Shown here: one piece after another, positions 17,184 through 27,383 of the stretch
Layout of the letters: each line of letters begins with the position of its first letter
Numbering within the stretch: position 1 is the stretch's first letter
Source: Streptomyces sp. NBC_00273
Lineage (GTDB): Bacteria; Actinomycetota; Actinomycetes; Streptomycetales; Streptomycetaceae
DNA: 64,000 nucleotides
Direction of reading: 5' to 3'
Assembly: GCF_036178145.1 (NCBI RefSeq)
Contig: NZ_CP108067.1
Location: 4,898,001 to 4,962,000 of the forward strand
Notes under the pieces: model-generated
Told to the model about the DNA's origin: nothing
Seen by the model: the letters and a program-made list of their open reading frames with translations, nothing else
Databases searched by the model: none
Made by a program: the position numbers and the translations under genes

Positions 17184-19784
17184 TCAGAGGGCCTTGCCGA
17201 CCAGCAGGTCCTCGCCCGCAACGTCGACCCGTACGGTGTCGCCGTCCCGGACCTCGCCGGAGAGGATCTCCTTGGCCAGGCGGTCGCCGATCGCCGTCTG
17301 GATCAGGCGGCGCAGCGGCCGGGCGCCGTACGCCGGGTCGTTGCCCTTCTCGGCCAGCCAGGCCAGCGCCTCGGGCGTGACGTCCAGGGTGAGGCGGCGG
17401 TCGGCCAGGCGCCGGGCCAGGCGGCCGATCTGGAGCTGCGCGATGTGCGCGAGCTCGTCCTGGGTCAGTGCGGAGAAGACCACCAGGTCGTCCAGGCGGT
17501 TGAGGAACTCCGGCTTGAAGGAGGCCCGCACCACGTCCAGGACCTGCTGCTTCTTCTGCTCCGGCGGGGTCAGCGGATCCACCAGGAACTGGCTGCCCAG
17601 GTTCGAGGTCAGGATCAGGATGGCGTTGCGGAAGTCCACGGTCCGGCCCTGGCCGTCCGTGAGCCGGCCGTCGTCCAGGACCTGGAGCAGGACGTCGAAG
17701 ACCTCGGGGTGGGCCTTCTCCACCTCGTCCAGGAGCACCACGCTGTACGGGCGGCGGCGCACGGCCTCGGTGAGCTGGCCGCCCTCCTCGTAGCCGACGT
17801 AGCCGGGCGGGGCACCGACGAGACGGGCCACGCTGTGCTTCTCGCCGTACTCCGACATGTCGATGCGGACCATGGCCCGCTCGTCGTCGAAGAGGAAGTC
17901 CGCGAGCGCCTTGGCCAGCTCCGTCTTGCCCACGCCCGTCGGGCCGAGGAAGAGGAAGGAGCCGGTCGGGCGGTCCGGGTCGGCGATGCCGGCCCGGGTG
18001 CGGCGCACGGCGTCGGAGACGGCCCGTACGGCCTCGCCCTGGCCGATCAGCCGGCGGCCCAGCTCGTCCTCCATGCGCAGCAGCTTCTGGGTCTCGCCCT
18101 CCAGCAGGCGGCCGGCCGGGATGCCTGTCCAGGCGCCCACCACGTCGGCGATGTCGTCGGGGCCGACCTCGTCCTTGACCATCGAGTCCTTGGAGTGTCC
18201 GGTCTTGGAGGCCTCCGCCTCCTCCTCGGTGGCCTCCGCCAGCTCGCGCTCCAGGGTCGGGATCTCCCCGTAGAGCAGCTTGGAGGCGGTGTCGAAGTCG
18301 CCGTCGCGCTGGGCGCGCTCGGCCTGCCCGCGCAGGTCGTCCAGGCGCTCCTTGAGCTCACCGACCCGGTTGAGGGACTGCTTCTCCTTCTCCCAGCGGG
18401 CGGTCAGCCCGCGCAGCTCCTCCTCCCGGTCCGCGAGGTCCTTGCGGATCTTCTCCAGGCGCTCGATCGAGGCCGGGTCGGACTCGTTCTTCAGGGCCAG
18501 CTCCTCCATCCGCAGGCGGTCCACGGAGCGCTGGAGCTCGTCGATCTCCAGCGGGGAGGAGTCGATCTCCATGCGCAGCCGGGACGCAGCCTCGTCGACG
18601 AGGTCGATGGCCTTGTCGGGGAGGAACCGGGAGGTGATGTACCGGTCGGAGAGGGTCGCGGCGGCCACCAGCGCGCTGTCGTTGATGACGACCTTGTGGT
18701 GGGCCTCGTAGCGGCCCTTGAGCCCGCGCAGGATCGCGATCGTGTCCTCGACGGACGGCTCGGCGACCAGCACCTGCTGGAAGCGCCGCTCCAGCGCCGG
18801 GTCCTTCTCGATGCGCTCGCGGTACTCGTCGAGCGTGGTCGCGCCGACCATCCGCAGCTCGCCGCGGGCCAGCATGGGCTTGAGCATGTTGCCCGCGTCC
18901 ATGGCGGAGTCGCCGCCGGCGCCCGCGCCGACGACCGTGTGCAGCTCGTCGATGAAGGTGATGATCTGGCCGTCGCTCGACTTGATCTCGGCCAGTACGG
19001 TCTTCAGCCGCTCCTCGAACTCGCCGCGGTACTTGGCGCCGGCGACCATCGCGCCGAGGTCCAGGGAGACGAGGCGCTTGTTCTTCAGGGACTCGGGGAC
19101 GTCGCCCTTGACGATGCGCTGGGCCAGGCCCTCGACGACGGCGGTCTTGCCGACGCCGGGCTCGCCGATGAGCACCGGGTTGTTCTTCGTCCGGCGCGAG
19201 AGCACCTGGACGACGCGCCGGATCTCCTGGTCACGGCCGATGACCGGGTCGAGCTTGCCCTCACGCGCGGCTGCCGTGAAGTCGGTGCCGAACTTCTCCA
19301 GGGCCTTGTACTGGCCCTCGGGATCGGGGGTGGTCACCCGCCGTCCTCCTCGTGCGTTCTCGAAGGCGTCGAGCAGCTTCTTGGCCGTCGCGCCCTGGGT
19401 GGAAAGGACCTCGCCGGCCGCGCCGCCCTTGGCGGCGACGGCGATGAGGAGGTGTTCGGTGGAGAGGTAGTCGTCGCCGAGCTTGCCGGCCTCCGCGTCC
19501 GCCTCGGCGAGTACGGCGAGCAGGTCGCGGGTGGGCTGCGGGGGCGCGACGGTGGAGCCGGTGACGCTGGGCAGGGCGGCGAGCAGCCGCTCGGCCCCGG
19601 CCCGGACGGCGGCCTGGTCGGCGTCGGTGGCGACCAGCAGGTCGATGACGTTCTCGTTGTCCTCGCCCGCGAGCAGGGCCAGCAGCAGGTGCGCGGGGGT
19701 CAGATCCGCATGACCGTCCTTGACGGCCCTGCTGGTGGCCGCGTTCAGCGCATCCCGGCTCTTGTTGGTCAGTTCGGCGTCCAC
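17184..19784 (-). CDS. clpB: ClpB disaggregase (Hsp100)
   Basis: The 866-residue AAA+ chaperone dissolves protein aggregates with DnaK, DnaJ and GrpE. It has the Clp N-domain, a first AAA+ module with [13 protein letters not shown] near residue 205, a coiled-coil middle domain (about 410-525) and a second module with [14 protein letters not shown] near residue 610. It lacks an adaptor-binding IGF/L loop of the ClpA type, as expected. An HspR operator lies 67 bases upstream of the start, so it is in the HspR heat-shock regulon. Confidence 0.95.
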   Translation of the reverse strand: MDAELTNKSRDALNAATSRAVKDGHADLTPAHLLLALLAGEDNENVIDLLVATDADQAAVRAGAERLLAALPSVTGSTVAPPQPTRDLLAVLAEADAEAGKLGDDYLSTEHLLIAVAAKGGAAGEVLSTQGATAKKLLDAFENARGGRRVTTPDPEGQYKALEKFGTDFTAAAREGKLDPVIGRDQEIRRVVQVLSRRTKNNPVLIGEPGVGKTAVVEGLAQRIVKGDVPESLKNKRLVSLDLGAMVAGAKYRGEFEERLKTVLAEIKSSDGQIITFIDELHTVVGAGAGGDSAMDAGNMLKPMLARGELRMVGATTLDEYRERIEKDPALERRFQQVLVAEPSVEDTIAILRGLKGRYEAHHKVVINDSALVAAATLSDRYITSRFLPDKAIDLVDEAASRLRMEIDSSPLEIDELQRSVDRLRMEELALKNESDPASIERLEKIRKDLADREEELRGLTARWEKEKQSLNRVGELKERLDDLRGQAERAQRDGDFDTASKLLYGEIPTLERELAEATEEEAEASKTGHSKDSMVKDEVGPDDIADVVGAWTGIPAGRLLEGETQKLLRMEDELGRRLIGQGEAVRAVSDAVRRTRAGIADPDRPTGSFLFLGPTGVGKTELAKALADFLFDDERAMVRIDMSEYGEKHSVARLVGAPPGYVGYEEGGQLTEAVRRRPYSVVLLDEVEKAHPEVFDVLLQVLDDGRLTDGQGRTVDFRNAILILTSNLGSQFLVDPLTPPEQKKQQVLDVVRASFKPEFLNRLDDLVVFSALTQDELAHIAQLQIGRLARRLADRRLTLDVTPEALAWLAEKGNDPAYGARPLRRLIQTAIGDRLAKEILSGEVRDGDTVRVDVAGEDLLVGKAL

Positions 19785-19850
19785 TGCGTCTTCTCCTCTC
19801 CCCGAGGGGTAGCTCCCACAACAACACTGACAGGGTCAGCGTACGCAAAG

Positions 19851-19870
19851 TTGAGTCTATTCCACTCAAG
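19851..19870. promoter_or_regulatory. HAIR operator (HspR-binding inverted repeat) of clpB
   Basis: TTGAGT, 7 bases, then ACTCAAG matches the HAIR consensus CTTGAGT-N7-ACTCAAG bound by HspR. It sits in the 123-base divergent region between clpB and the flavin-type oxidoreductase gene, 38 bases from the latter's start, so both may be controlled. Confidence 0.9.
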
Positions 19871-19907
19871 GCAGGTGGGGACAGCGTTCCCCCGTACCCT
19901 TCGGGCC

Positions 19908-20321
19908 ATGTCCCATGACGTACTCAACCCGACGCCCGAGTACCTCGCCTTCTGGCGGGAGCGGCACGTCTGCACCCTGACCACCCCGCGCCCCGACGGC
20001 ACGCCCCACGTGGTGCCGGTGGGGGTGACATACGACCCGGAGGCCGGCCTGGCCCGGGTGATCAGCAACCGGCACAGCAAGAAGGTGCGCAACGTCCTGG
20101 CGGCGCAGGAGGCGCAGCCGCAGGGCGCGCGGGTCGCGGTCTGCCAGATGGAGGGGCGCCGCTGGGCCACGCTGGAGGGCCGCGCGGTGATCCGCACGGA
20201 CGAGGCGTCGGTCGCCGACGCGGTGGCGCGCTACGCGGAGCGCTACGGGCGCACGCCGTCGCCCAATCCCGACCGGGTCGTCATGGAGATCACCCTGGAC
20301 CGGGCCATGGGGCGCGCGTAA
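19908..20321 (+). CDS. PPOX-class (pyridoxamine-oxidase-like) F420/FMN-dependent oxidoreductase
   Basis: The 137-residue split-barrel protein begins MSHDVLNPTPEYLAFW. It carries RHVCTLTTPRPDGTPHVVPVG, the strand pair typical of F420- or FMN-binding PPOX proteins, and ends DRVVMEITLDR. It would bind a deazaflavin or flavin and reduce or oxidise a small molecule. The substrate is unknown. The frame is open far upstream only because it lies opposite clpB. The ATG at 19908 follows the HspR operator. Confidence 0.78.
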   Translation: MSHDVLNPTPEYLAFWRERHVCTLTTPRPDGTPHVVPVGVTYDPEAGLARVISNRHSKKVRNVLAAQEAQPQGARVAVCQMEGRRWATLEGRAVIRTDEASVADAVARYAERYGRTPSPNPDRVVMEITLDRAMGRA

Positions 20322-20368
20322 GCCGTTGATTCTTCATCTTGTCCGGTTCAGGCACTGGACGCGGACAT

Positions 20369-20412
20369 CACAACGGCGCCATCGTGGTCAGGTCCACGAT
20401 GGCGCCGTTGTG
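20369..20412. terminator. Bidirectional terminator
   Basis: A perfect 19-base stem (20369-20387 with 20394-20412) and a 6-base loop lie between two convergent genes, the PPOX oxidoreductase and the Rieske-like protein. Confidence 0.85.
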
Positions 20413-20455
20413 TGGGGGTAGCGCCTGAGCGATCTGGAACGGCGGGGGAATCGCT

Positions 20456-20770
20456 TCAGGCACTGCGGGGGGTGGCGGTGGTGATATCGGGTTCGAAGAG
20501 CTGGTGGTCGCGCTGATCGAGATTGACGAAGACCATTCCGTAGCGCACCTCGCAGCGGACGGGCTGCGGCGCGCCCCGCGGGCGACGCAGGCACCGGTAG
20601 GCACGTACGTCCTCGTCCTCCTCGCGCACGACGACGATCGGTTGGCCGAACAGGGTGACCATCACCGAGTCGCCAGGGCGGGGGATGGCCGTGGCGAGAT
20701 CGATGAACTGCCAACCCGAACGGTAGGCGGAGGCCATTTCGCGGCGGAAGCCGCGATCGTCGGGGGTCAC
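20456..20770 (-). CDS. Short Rieske-like protein lacking the iron-sulfur ligands
   Basis: The 104-residue protein resembles the N-terminal Rieske domain of ring hydroxylases: DSVMVTLFGQPIVVVREEDEDV, then RCEVRYGMVFVNLDQ. The region that should hold the two Cys-X-His and Cys-X2-His ligand pairs is reduced to RAYRCLRRPRGAPQPVRC, so a normal 2Fe-2S centre is not expected. The GTG start at 20770 overlaps the stop of the upstream peptide gene (GTGA), a classic translational coupling. The coupling ties its function to the DTGW peptide. Confidence 0.6.
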   Translation of the reverse strand: MTPDDRGFRREMASAYRSGWQFIDLATAIPRPGDSVMVTLFGQPIVVVREEDEDVRAYRCLRRPRGAPQPVRCEVRYGMVFVNLDQRDHQLFEPDITTATPRSA

Positions 20771-21021
20771 GCGGACACCGTCACAGGCGCATCGGTCCAA
20801 CCCGTATCGCCGTTTCCGCCCAGCTGGCCACTGGTCCAGCCGGTGTCCGCGTACTTACCCGCGGGCGCCGTGGTCCAGCCGGTGTCGTCGGTGCTCGTCA
20901 GGCTCGTGCCCTGACCGTCCCTAGCGCTCCCCGCGTCACTTTCGACGGCGCTGACTGCCCCAAATACCGCAACGGCGGAGAAAACTATGGCAAGCACCGA
21001 GCGAAGCATTCTCTTGTACAT
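20767..21021 (-). CDS. Exported small peptide with three DTGW repeats
   Basis: The 84-residue product begins MYKRMLRSVLAIVFSAVAVF, a Sec-type signal peptide probably cleaved after VSA. The mature part of about 55 residues contains three DTGWT units roughly 13 to 14 residues apart, separated by short Gly- and Ala-rich spacers. The spacing and identical core suggest a repeated functional motif, as in multi-core peptides or surface peptides. I do not recognise a described family. It is the first gene of a two-gene unit and diverges from a LuxR-type regulator. Confidence 0.65.
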   Translation of the reverse strand: MYKRMLRSVLAIVFSAVAVFGAVSAVESDAGSARDGQGTSLTSTDDTGWTTAPAGKYADTGWTSGQLGGNGDTGWTDAPVTVSA

Positions 21022-21198
21022 GGTCGGCTTCGTCCTCACTTGATGGAATCCTCTCCCCCGCGTGACAGACGATGGCTCATTCAGGCACGTCAATGCCACA
21101 GGGACGATGCATCATGTTCTTGCATGTTCAGGACCCTGGGGGGTGGAGATTTGACGCGAAACGAGACAAAAGCGACACATCCCCACCCTGTGACGTCC

Positions 21199-22200
21199 AT
21201 GTGCACCGAGGGGACACGGCTCTACGCGACCGCACTGAGCACCGGCCGGATCGCCCGGGGCGAGATCCAGAACGCCCCCTGCCTGCTTGAATTCGCTCTT
21301 CTACAGCCCGACCCGGATGACGCGAACCAGCTCCGCCCGGTTCCGCCGTCCGTAGCTCTGGCTCAACGGCTCCATCCGATTGAACGCGAGATCCAGGACC
21401 GCCGGCGCAGCGCTGTAGATCTCACCGACACTTTCGAGCCTTTCCTGGCCATCAGCGCACAGAGCCCGGCCAACACCCACGCCATCACGGTGCTGGAGGG
21501 TTTCGAACAGATCAACGCCGCGCTGAACCTCGCGACGGCCGAATGTCACACCGAGGTGTTGACGGTCCAGCCCGGCGGCGCACGGCCTTCCCTGGCCCTC
21601 ACCCAAGCCCTGGAACGCGACCAGCCGTTGATCGACCGCGGGGTCAGCATACGGACCCTGTACCAACACACCGCACGGCACAGCCAGGGCACGCTCGCCT
21701 ATGTGGAGCGGATCTCGACGGGCAAGGTGGAGATCCGCACGCTGGAGGAGCTGATCGAACGCCTGATCATCTTCGACCGCACGGTGGCCTTCATCCCGGT
21801 GAGCGACGACCGCCGGGTCGCCCTGGAACTGCGCCACCCGGGCCTGGTCGACTACCTCATCAAGGTCTTCGAGCAGCTGTGGCACCGCGCCGTGCCCCTC
21901 CAGGAGGAGGTGACGTACCGCAGCACCCCCGGCGGGATAACGGGCGTGCAGCGGACCATCGCCCAGCTCCTGATCGAGGGCCACGTCGACGAGGCCATCG
22001 CGCGCCGCCTCGGCATGAACGTCCGCACCTGCCGGGCGCACATCGCCAAGCTCGCCACCACCCTCGGCAGCGGCAGCCGCGCGCAGCTCGGCTACCTCAT
22101 CGCCCGGTCCGGCATCCTGGGCCGCCCCTCGGACCCCGAACAGGACTGCGAGGGCCACCCGGACCACGAGGACCTCGACCCGGACCGGGAAGGGCTCTGA
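21199..22200 (+). CDS. LuxR-family regulator with an N-terminal TrmB/PLD-like domain
   Basis: The 333-residue protein starts MCTEGTRLYATALSTGRIA, a usual start for this Streptomyces regulator class. A sensor-like domain (residues about 100-245) precedes a C-terminal LuxR helix-turn-helix: QLLIEGHVDEAIARRLGMNV then RTCRAHIAKLATTLG. No receiver domain is present. It diverges from the DTGW peptide operon with a 177-base gap, so it is the obvious candidate regulator. The start is uncertain: the frame continues upstream and no strong binding site is seen. Confidence 0.75.
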   Translation: MCTEGTRLYATALSTGRIARGEIQNAPCLLEFALLQPDPDDANQLRPVPPSVALAQRLHPIEREIQDRRRSAVDLTDTFEPFLAISAQSPANTHAITVLEGFEQINAALNLATAECHTEVLTVQPGGARPSLALTQALERDQPLIDRGVSIRTLYQHTARHSQGTLAYVERISTGKVEIRTLEELIERLIIFDRTVAFIPVSDDRRVALELRHPGLVDYLIKVFEQLWHRAVPLQEEVTYRSTPGGITGVQRTIAQLLIEGHVDEAIARRLGMNVRTCRAHIAKLATTLGSGSRAQLGYLIARSGILGRPSDPEQDCEGHPDHEDLDPDREGL

Positions 22201-22243
22201 GCCGTCCGGTGGCGTTGCCGTAGCCGGTGGTGCCGCCCTGGAA

Positions 22244-22284
22244 CGAGAAGGCCCCGCCGAATGATTCCGGGCGGGGCCTTCTCG
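22244..22284. terminator. Bidirectional terminator between the LuxR gene and hspR
   Basis: A 15-base perfect stem (22244-22258 with 22270-22284) and an 11-base loop lie between two convergent genes. Confidence 0.85.
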
Positions 22285-22306
22285 TGTCCGTGTGCGCGGA
22301 CCGCCG

Positions 22307-22780
22307 TCAGTCCATCGGGCGCTTCGGCGTCGGGCGCCAGACGACCAGGGCGCTGCCCGGCTGCGGGGGGCTGTACGGGACCAGGTCGCGCCGGTACGAG
22401 GCGTGGACCTGGGCCTCGCGCTGCTGGAGGACCGCCGCGGCACCGTCCACCGCGGCCGAGAGCTCGGCCACGCGCTGCTGGAGCGCGGCGACCTGGTTCT
22501 CCAGTTCGATGATGCGCTTGATGCCCGCCAGGTTGATGCCCTCGTCCTGCGACAGCGCCTGCACCGTACGGAGCAGTTCGATGTCACGGGCCGAGTAGCG
22601 CCGGCCGCGGCCGGCCGTACGGTCCGGGGAGACCAGGCCGAGACGGTCGTACTGGCGGAGGGTCTGCGGATGCAGACCGGAGAGCTGGGCGGCAACCGAG
22701 ATCACGTAGACCGGGGTCTCGTCGGTGAGTTGGTAAGCACCGCTTCCCAGACGGGAAGACTGTCGTCGGCGGCCGTCCAT
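22307..22780 (-). CDS. hspR: HspR heat-shock repressor (MerR family)
   Basis: The 157-residue repressor has the MerR winged helix VYVISVAAQLSGLHPQTLRQ at about residues 23-42, GRGRRYSARDIELL, and a C-terminal coiled coil ENQVAALQQRVAEL. It binds HAIR sequences with DnaK as co-repressor and shuts off the dnaK operon and clpB. It is the last gene of the dnaK operon, 1 base after dnaJ, giving autoregulation. Confidence 0.95.
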   Translation of the reverse strand: MDGRRRQSSRLGSGAYQLTDETPVYVISVAAQLSGLHPQTLRQYDRLGLVSPDRTAGRGRRYSARDIELLRTVQALSQDEGINLAGIKRIIELENQVAALQQRVAELSAAVDGAAAVLQQREAQVHASYRRDLVPYSPPQPGSALVVWRPTPKRPMD

Positions 22781-22781
22781 G

Positions 22782-23963
22782 TCATGCTCCCTTCGCGGAC
22801 TCGAACAGCGCGGAGCGCGGGTCCTGCGACTCCGTCGCCTCGCGGTACATCTCCAGGGCCTCGCGGGCCTTGTCGGACAGCTCGGTCGGGACCGCGACCT
22901 CCACCGTGACCAGCAGGTCGCCGCGGGTGCCGTCCTTGCGGACCGCGCCCTTGCCGCGGGCCCGCATGGTGCGACCGCCCGGGGTGCCCGGCGGCAGCTT
23001 CAGCGTCACCGAGGGGCCGTTCAGGGTCGGGACCTTGATCTCGGCCCCCAGCGCCGCCTCCGCGAACGTCACGGGCACGGTCACGGTCAGGTTGTCGTCC
23101 TTGCGGCCGAACACCGGGTGGGAACCGACGTGCACGACCACGTAGAGGTCACCGCCGGGACCGCCGCGCTCGCCCGGCGCACCCTTGCCGCGCAGCCGGA
23201 TCCGCTGGCCGTCGGAGACGCCCGCCGGGATCCGGACCTGCATGGTGCGGGAGCTGCGGGCGCGCCCGCTGCCCTTGCAGACGTCGCAGGGGGTCTCCGC
23301 GATCAGGCCGCGGCCCTTGCAGTCCGCACAGGGGTCGGTCAGCGAGAAGCCACCGCCGCTGCCCCGCGAGACCTGGCCGGTGCCGACACAGGTCGGGCAC
23401 ACCCTGGGGGTGCCGTTCTTGTCGCCGGTGCCCGAACACGCCTTGCAGGGCGCCTGGGAGGACATCCGGAGCGGGACCGTGGCCCCGTCCACCGCCTCCG
23501 TGAAGGAGAGGGTGACCTCCGACTCGATGTCCTGGCCGCGGCGCGGCTGGGTGCGGGTGCCCGCCCCGGGGCCGGCGCCGCGGTTGAAGAGGCCGCCGAA
23601 GACGTCGCCCAGGCCGCCGCCGAAGCCGCCGGCCTGGCCGGCGCCCTGCTGCTGCCCCCCGAAGAGGTCGCCGAGGTCGAAGTTGAACGAGCCGCCGCCG
23701 CCCGGCCCGGGGCGGAAGCCACCGTTGCCGAACAGGGCGCGCGCCTCGTCGTACTCCTTGCGCTTCTTGGCGTCGCCGAGGATGTCGTTCGCCTCGGAGA
23801 TCTCCTTGAAGCGCTCCTCGGCGGAGGCGTCGCCCTTGTTGGCGTCCGGGTGGTACTCGCGTGCGAGCTTCCGGTACGCCTTCTTGATCTCGGCCTCGGT
23901 GGCGTCCTTCGGGACACCGAGGACCTTGTAGTAGTCCTTCTCGACGAAGTCCTTCGTGCTCAT
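22782..23963 (-). CDS. dnaJ: DnaJ co-chaperone (Hsp40)
   Basis: The 393-residue type I Hsp40 has the J-domain with the HPD motif ([10 protein letters not shown]), a long Gly/Phe-rich segment (about 85-140), a zinc region with four CxxCxGxG-type repeats starting at [12 protein letters not shown], and the C-terminal substrate-binding barrel. It stimulates DnaK ATPase and delivers substrates. It is the third gene of the operon; the gap to grpE is 39 bases. Confidence 0.96.
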   Translation of the reverse strand: MSTKDFVEKDYYKVLGVPKDATEAEIKKAYRKLAREYHPDANKGDASAEERFKEISEANDILGDAKKRKEYDEARALFGNGGFRPGPGGGGSFNFDLGDLFGGQQQGAGQAGGFGGGLGDVFGGLFNRGAGPGAGTRTQPRRGQDIESEVTLSFTEAVDGATVPLRMSSQAPCKACSGTGDKNGTPRVCPTCVGTGQVSRGSGGGFSLTDPCADCKGRGLIAETPCDVCKGSGRARSSRTMQVRIPAGVSDGQRIRLRGKGAPGERGGPGGDLYVVVHVGSHPVFGRKDDNLTVTVPVTFAEAALGAEIKVPTLNGPSVTLKLPPGTPGGRTMRARGKGAVRKDGTRGDLLVTVEVAVPTELSDKAREALEMYREATESQDPRSALFESAKGA

Positions 23964-24002
23964 CCCCGGTGTCCCTCCTCCCGTGCTCCTACGTGTGGTG
24001 CA

Positions 24003-24652
24003 TCAGCCCTTGTCGGGGGCATCCGCGTCCAAGCCGTCCGGCGCTTCGCCCTCCGTGGACTCGGACTTCGGGGCCGCGCCCGGCTGGGGCTCGGCCACCG
24101 CGACCCGTGCGGGACGGATCGTACGCTCGCCGATCCGGTACCCCGGCTGCAGGATCGCCACGCAGGTGTCCTCGGTGATGTCCGGCGCGTACGAGTGCAT
24201 CAGGGCCTCGTGGATCGTCGGGTCGAAGGGCTCGCCCTCCTTGCCGAACTGCTGCAGGCCCATCTTGGCGGCGACGGTCTCCAGCGATTCGGCCACCGAC
24301 TTGAAGCCGCCGACCAGCTCGCCATGCTCCCGCGCCCGGCCGATGTCGTCCAGGGTCGGGAGCAGCTCCGTCAGGAGGGACGCGACCGCGATCTCCTTGA
24401 CGGTGATCCGGTCCCGCTCCACCCGGCGGCGGTAGTTCTGGTACTCGGCCTGGAGCCGCTGGAGGTCCGTGGTGCGCTCGGAGAGCGCGGTACGGGCCTG
24501 GTCCAGCTGCGCCAGCAGCGCCACGTCCTGGCTTGCGTCCCCGGCCGGGGCCGCCTCGTCCTTGGCGGAGTCGGCGGCCTTCGGCTCAGCGTCGTTCTGA
24601 CCGGCGTCGGGGACTTCGGGCTTCTCGTCGAAGCCCGGGGTCTCCTCCGACA

Positions 24653-24653
<1 letters not shown>
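24003..24653 (-). CDS. grpE: GrpE nucleotide exchange factor
   Basis: The 216-residue protein has an acidic disordered N-terminus, a long coiled coil (ALSERTTDLQRLQAEYQNYR), and the C-terminal beta domain ending in IRPARVAVAEP. It releases ADP from DnaK. Its ATG overlaps the dnaK stop codon by one base. Confidence 0.95.
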
Positions 24654-26590
<1,937 letters not shown>

Positions 26591-26739
26591 TTAACCCCTA
26601 CTTACGCGCAACCCTGGGAGCTCCGACCCGGCCCGCCAGGGCTCCGGGGCCGGCCCCCGGCAGCGGCGTGACCGCCGAACGGGTCACCGCAGCCGCGCGC
26701 CACCACAAGACCGCCGGAGGCATGCGGCAGCGTGCTGGC

Positions 26740-27273
26740 ATGCCCCTCACACTCACCGCCCCGCGGGTACGGACCCCCGCCGCCCCACCGGCGAAGCGGG
26801 TGTTCGACCTCGTCGGGGCAGTGGCGCTGCTCGCAGCGCTCGGCCTGCCGCTCGCGGCCGTCACCGCCCTGCTGTGCGCGACCCTGGGCGGCCGCCCGTT
26901 CGCACGGGAGGCCGCGGTGGGGCTGGGCGGCAGACCGTTCCGCACGTGGCGCCTGCGCACCGACGACGGCGCCGGCCGGATCGGTGCGGCCCTGGACCGC
27001 TGTGCCCTCGACGGCCTCCCGCAACTGCTGAACGTGATCCGCGGCGAGATGTCGCTCGTCGGGCCGCGCCCGGAAGCCCGTACGGACCGCCCCGAGCGGC
27101 TCCTCGTACGCCCCGGAATGACCGGATTGTGGCAGGTCAGCGCGCGTTCGGACCTCCCCTGGGAGGAGATGGCCCTGCTCGACCGGCATTATGTGGAGAA
27201 CCACTGGCTCGGGATGGACCTCGCGATCCTGGCGCAGACCCCGCGCGCGGCGTACCGGCAAAGGGTCGCCTGA
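26740..27273 (+). CDS. Bacterial sugar transferase (short, undecaprenyl-phosphate type)
   Basis: The 177-residue protein has one N-terminal membrane helix after AKRVFDLVGA. The catalytic domain shows GRPFRTWRLRT, LDGLPQLLNVIRGEMSLVGP followed by RPEA, RPGMTGLWQVSARSDLPWEEM and DRHYVENHWLGMDLAILAQT, all hallmarks of WbaP/WcaJ-type phosphoglycosyltransferases. These load the first sugar phosphate on a lipid carrier. It is shorter than usual, with the small cytoplasmic segment before the catalytic core reduced. No polysaccharide cluster surrounds it. A start at 26722 is also possible. Confidence 0.78.
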   Translation: MPLTLTAPRVRTPAAPPAKRVFDLVGAVALLAALGLPLAAVTALLCATLGGRPFAREAAVGLGGRPFRTWRLRTDDGAGRIGAALDRCALDGLPQLLNVIRGEMSLVGPRPEARTDRPERLLVRPGMTGLWQVSARSDLPWEEMALLDRHYVENHWLGMDLAILAQTPRAAYRQRVA

Positions 27274-27383
27274 GCGACACAGATCACCGCACGCTCAGCT
27301 ACATTGCGGCGTCGGGAATGGGTAACCTCAAGCCTTGACTTCATAAGTTACCGCTTAGTAAGTGCCGCCCGAGGAGCCCTTCC

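Noticed and set aside
16875..20321. An open frame of over 1100 codons on the plus strand across clpB
   Set aside because: It is antisense to a clear clpB. Long antisense frames are expected in very GC-rich coding DNA. Only its last 137 codons are a real gene.
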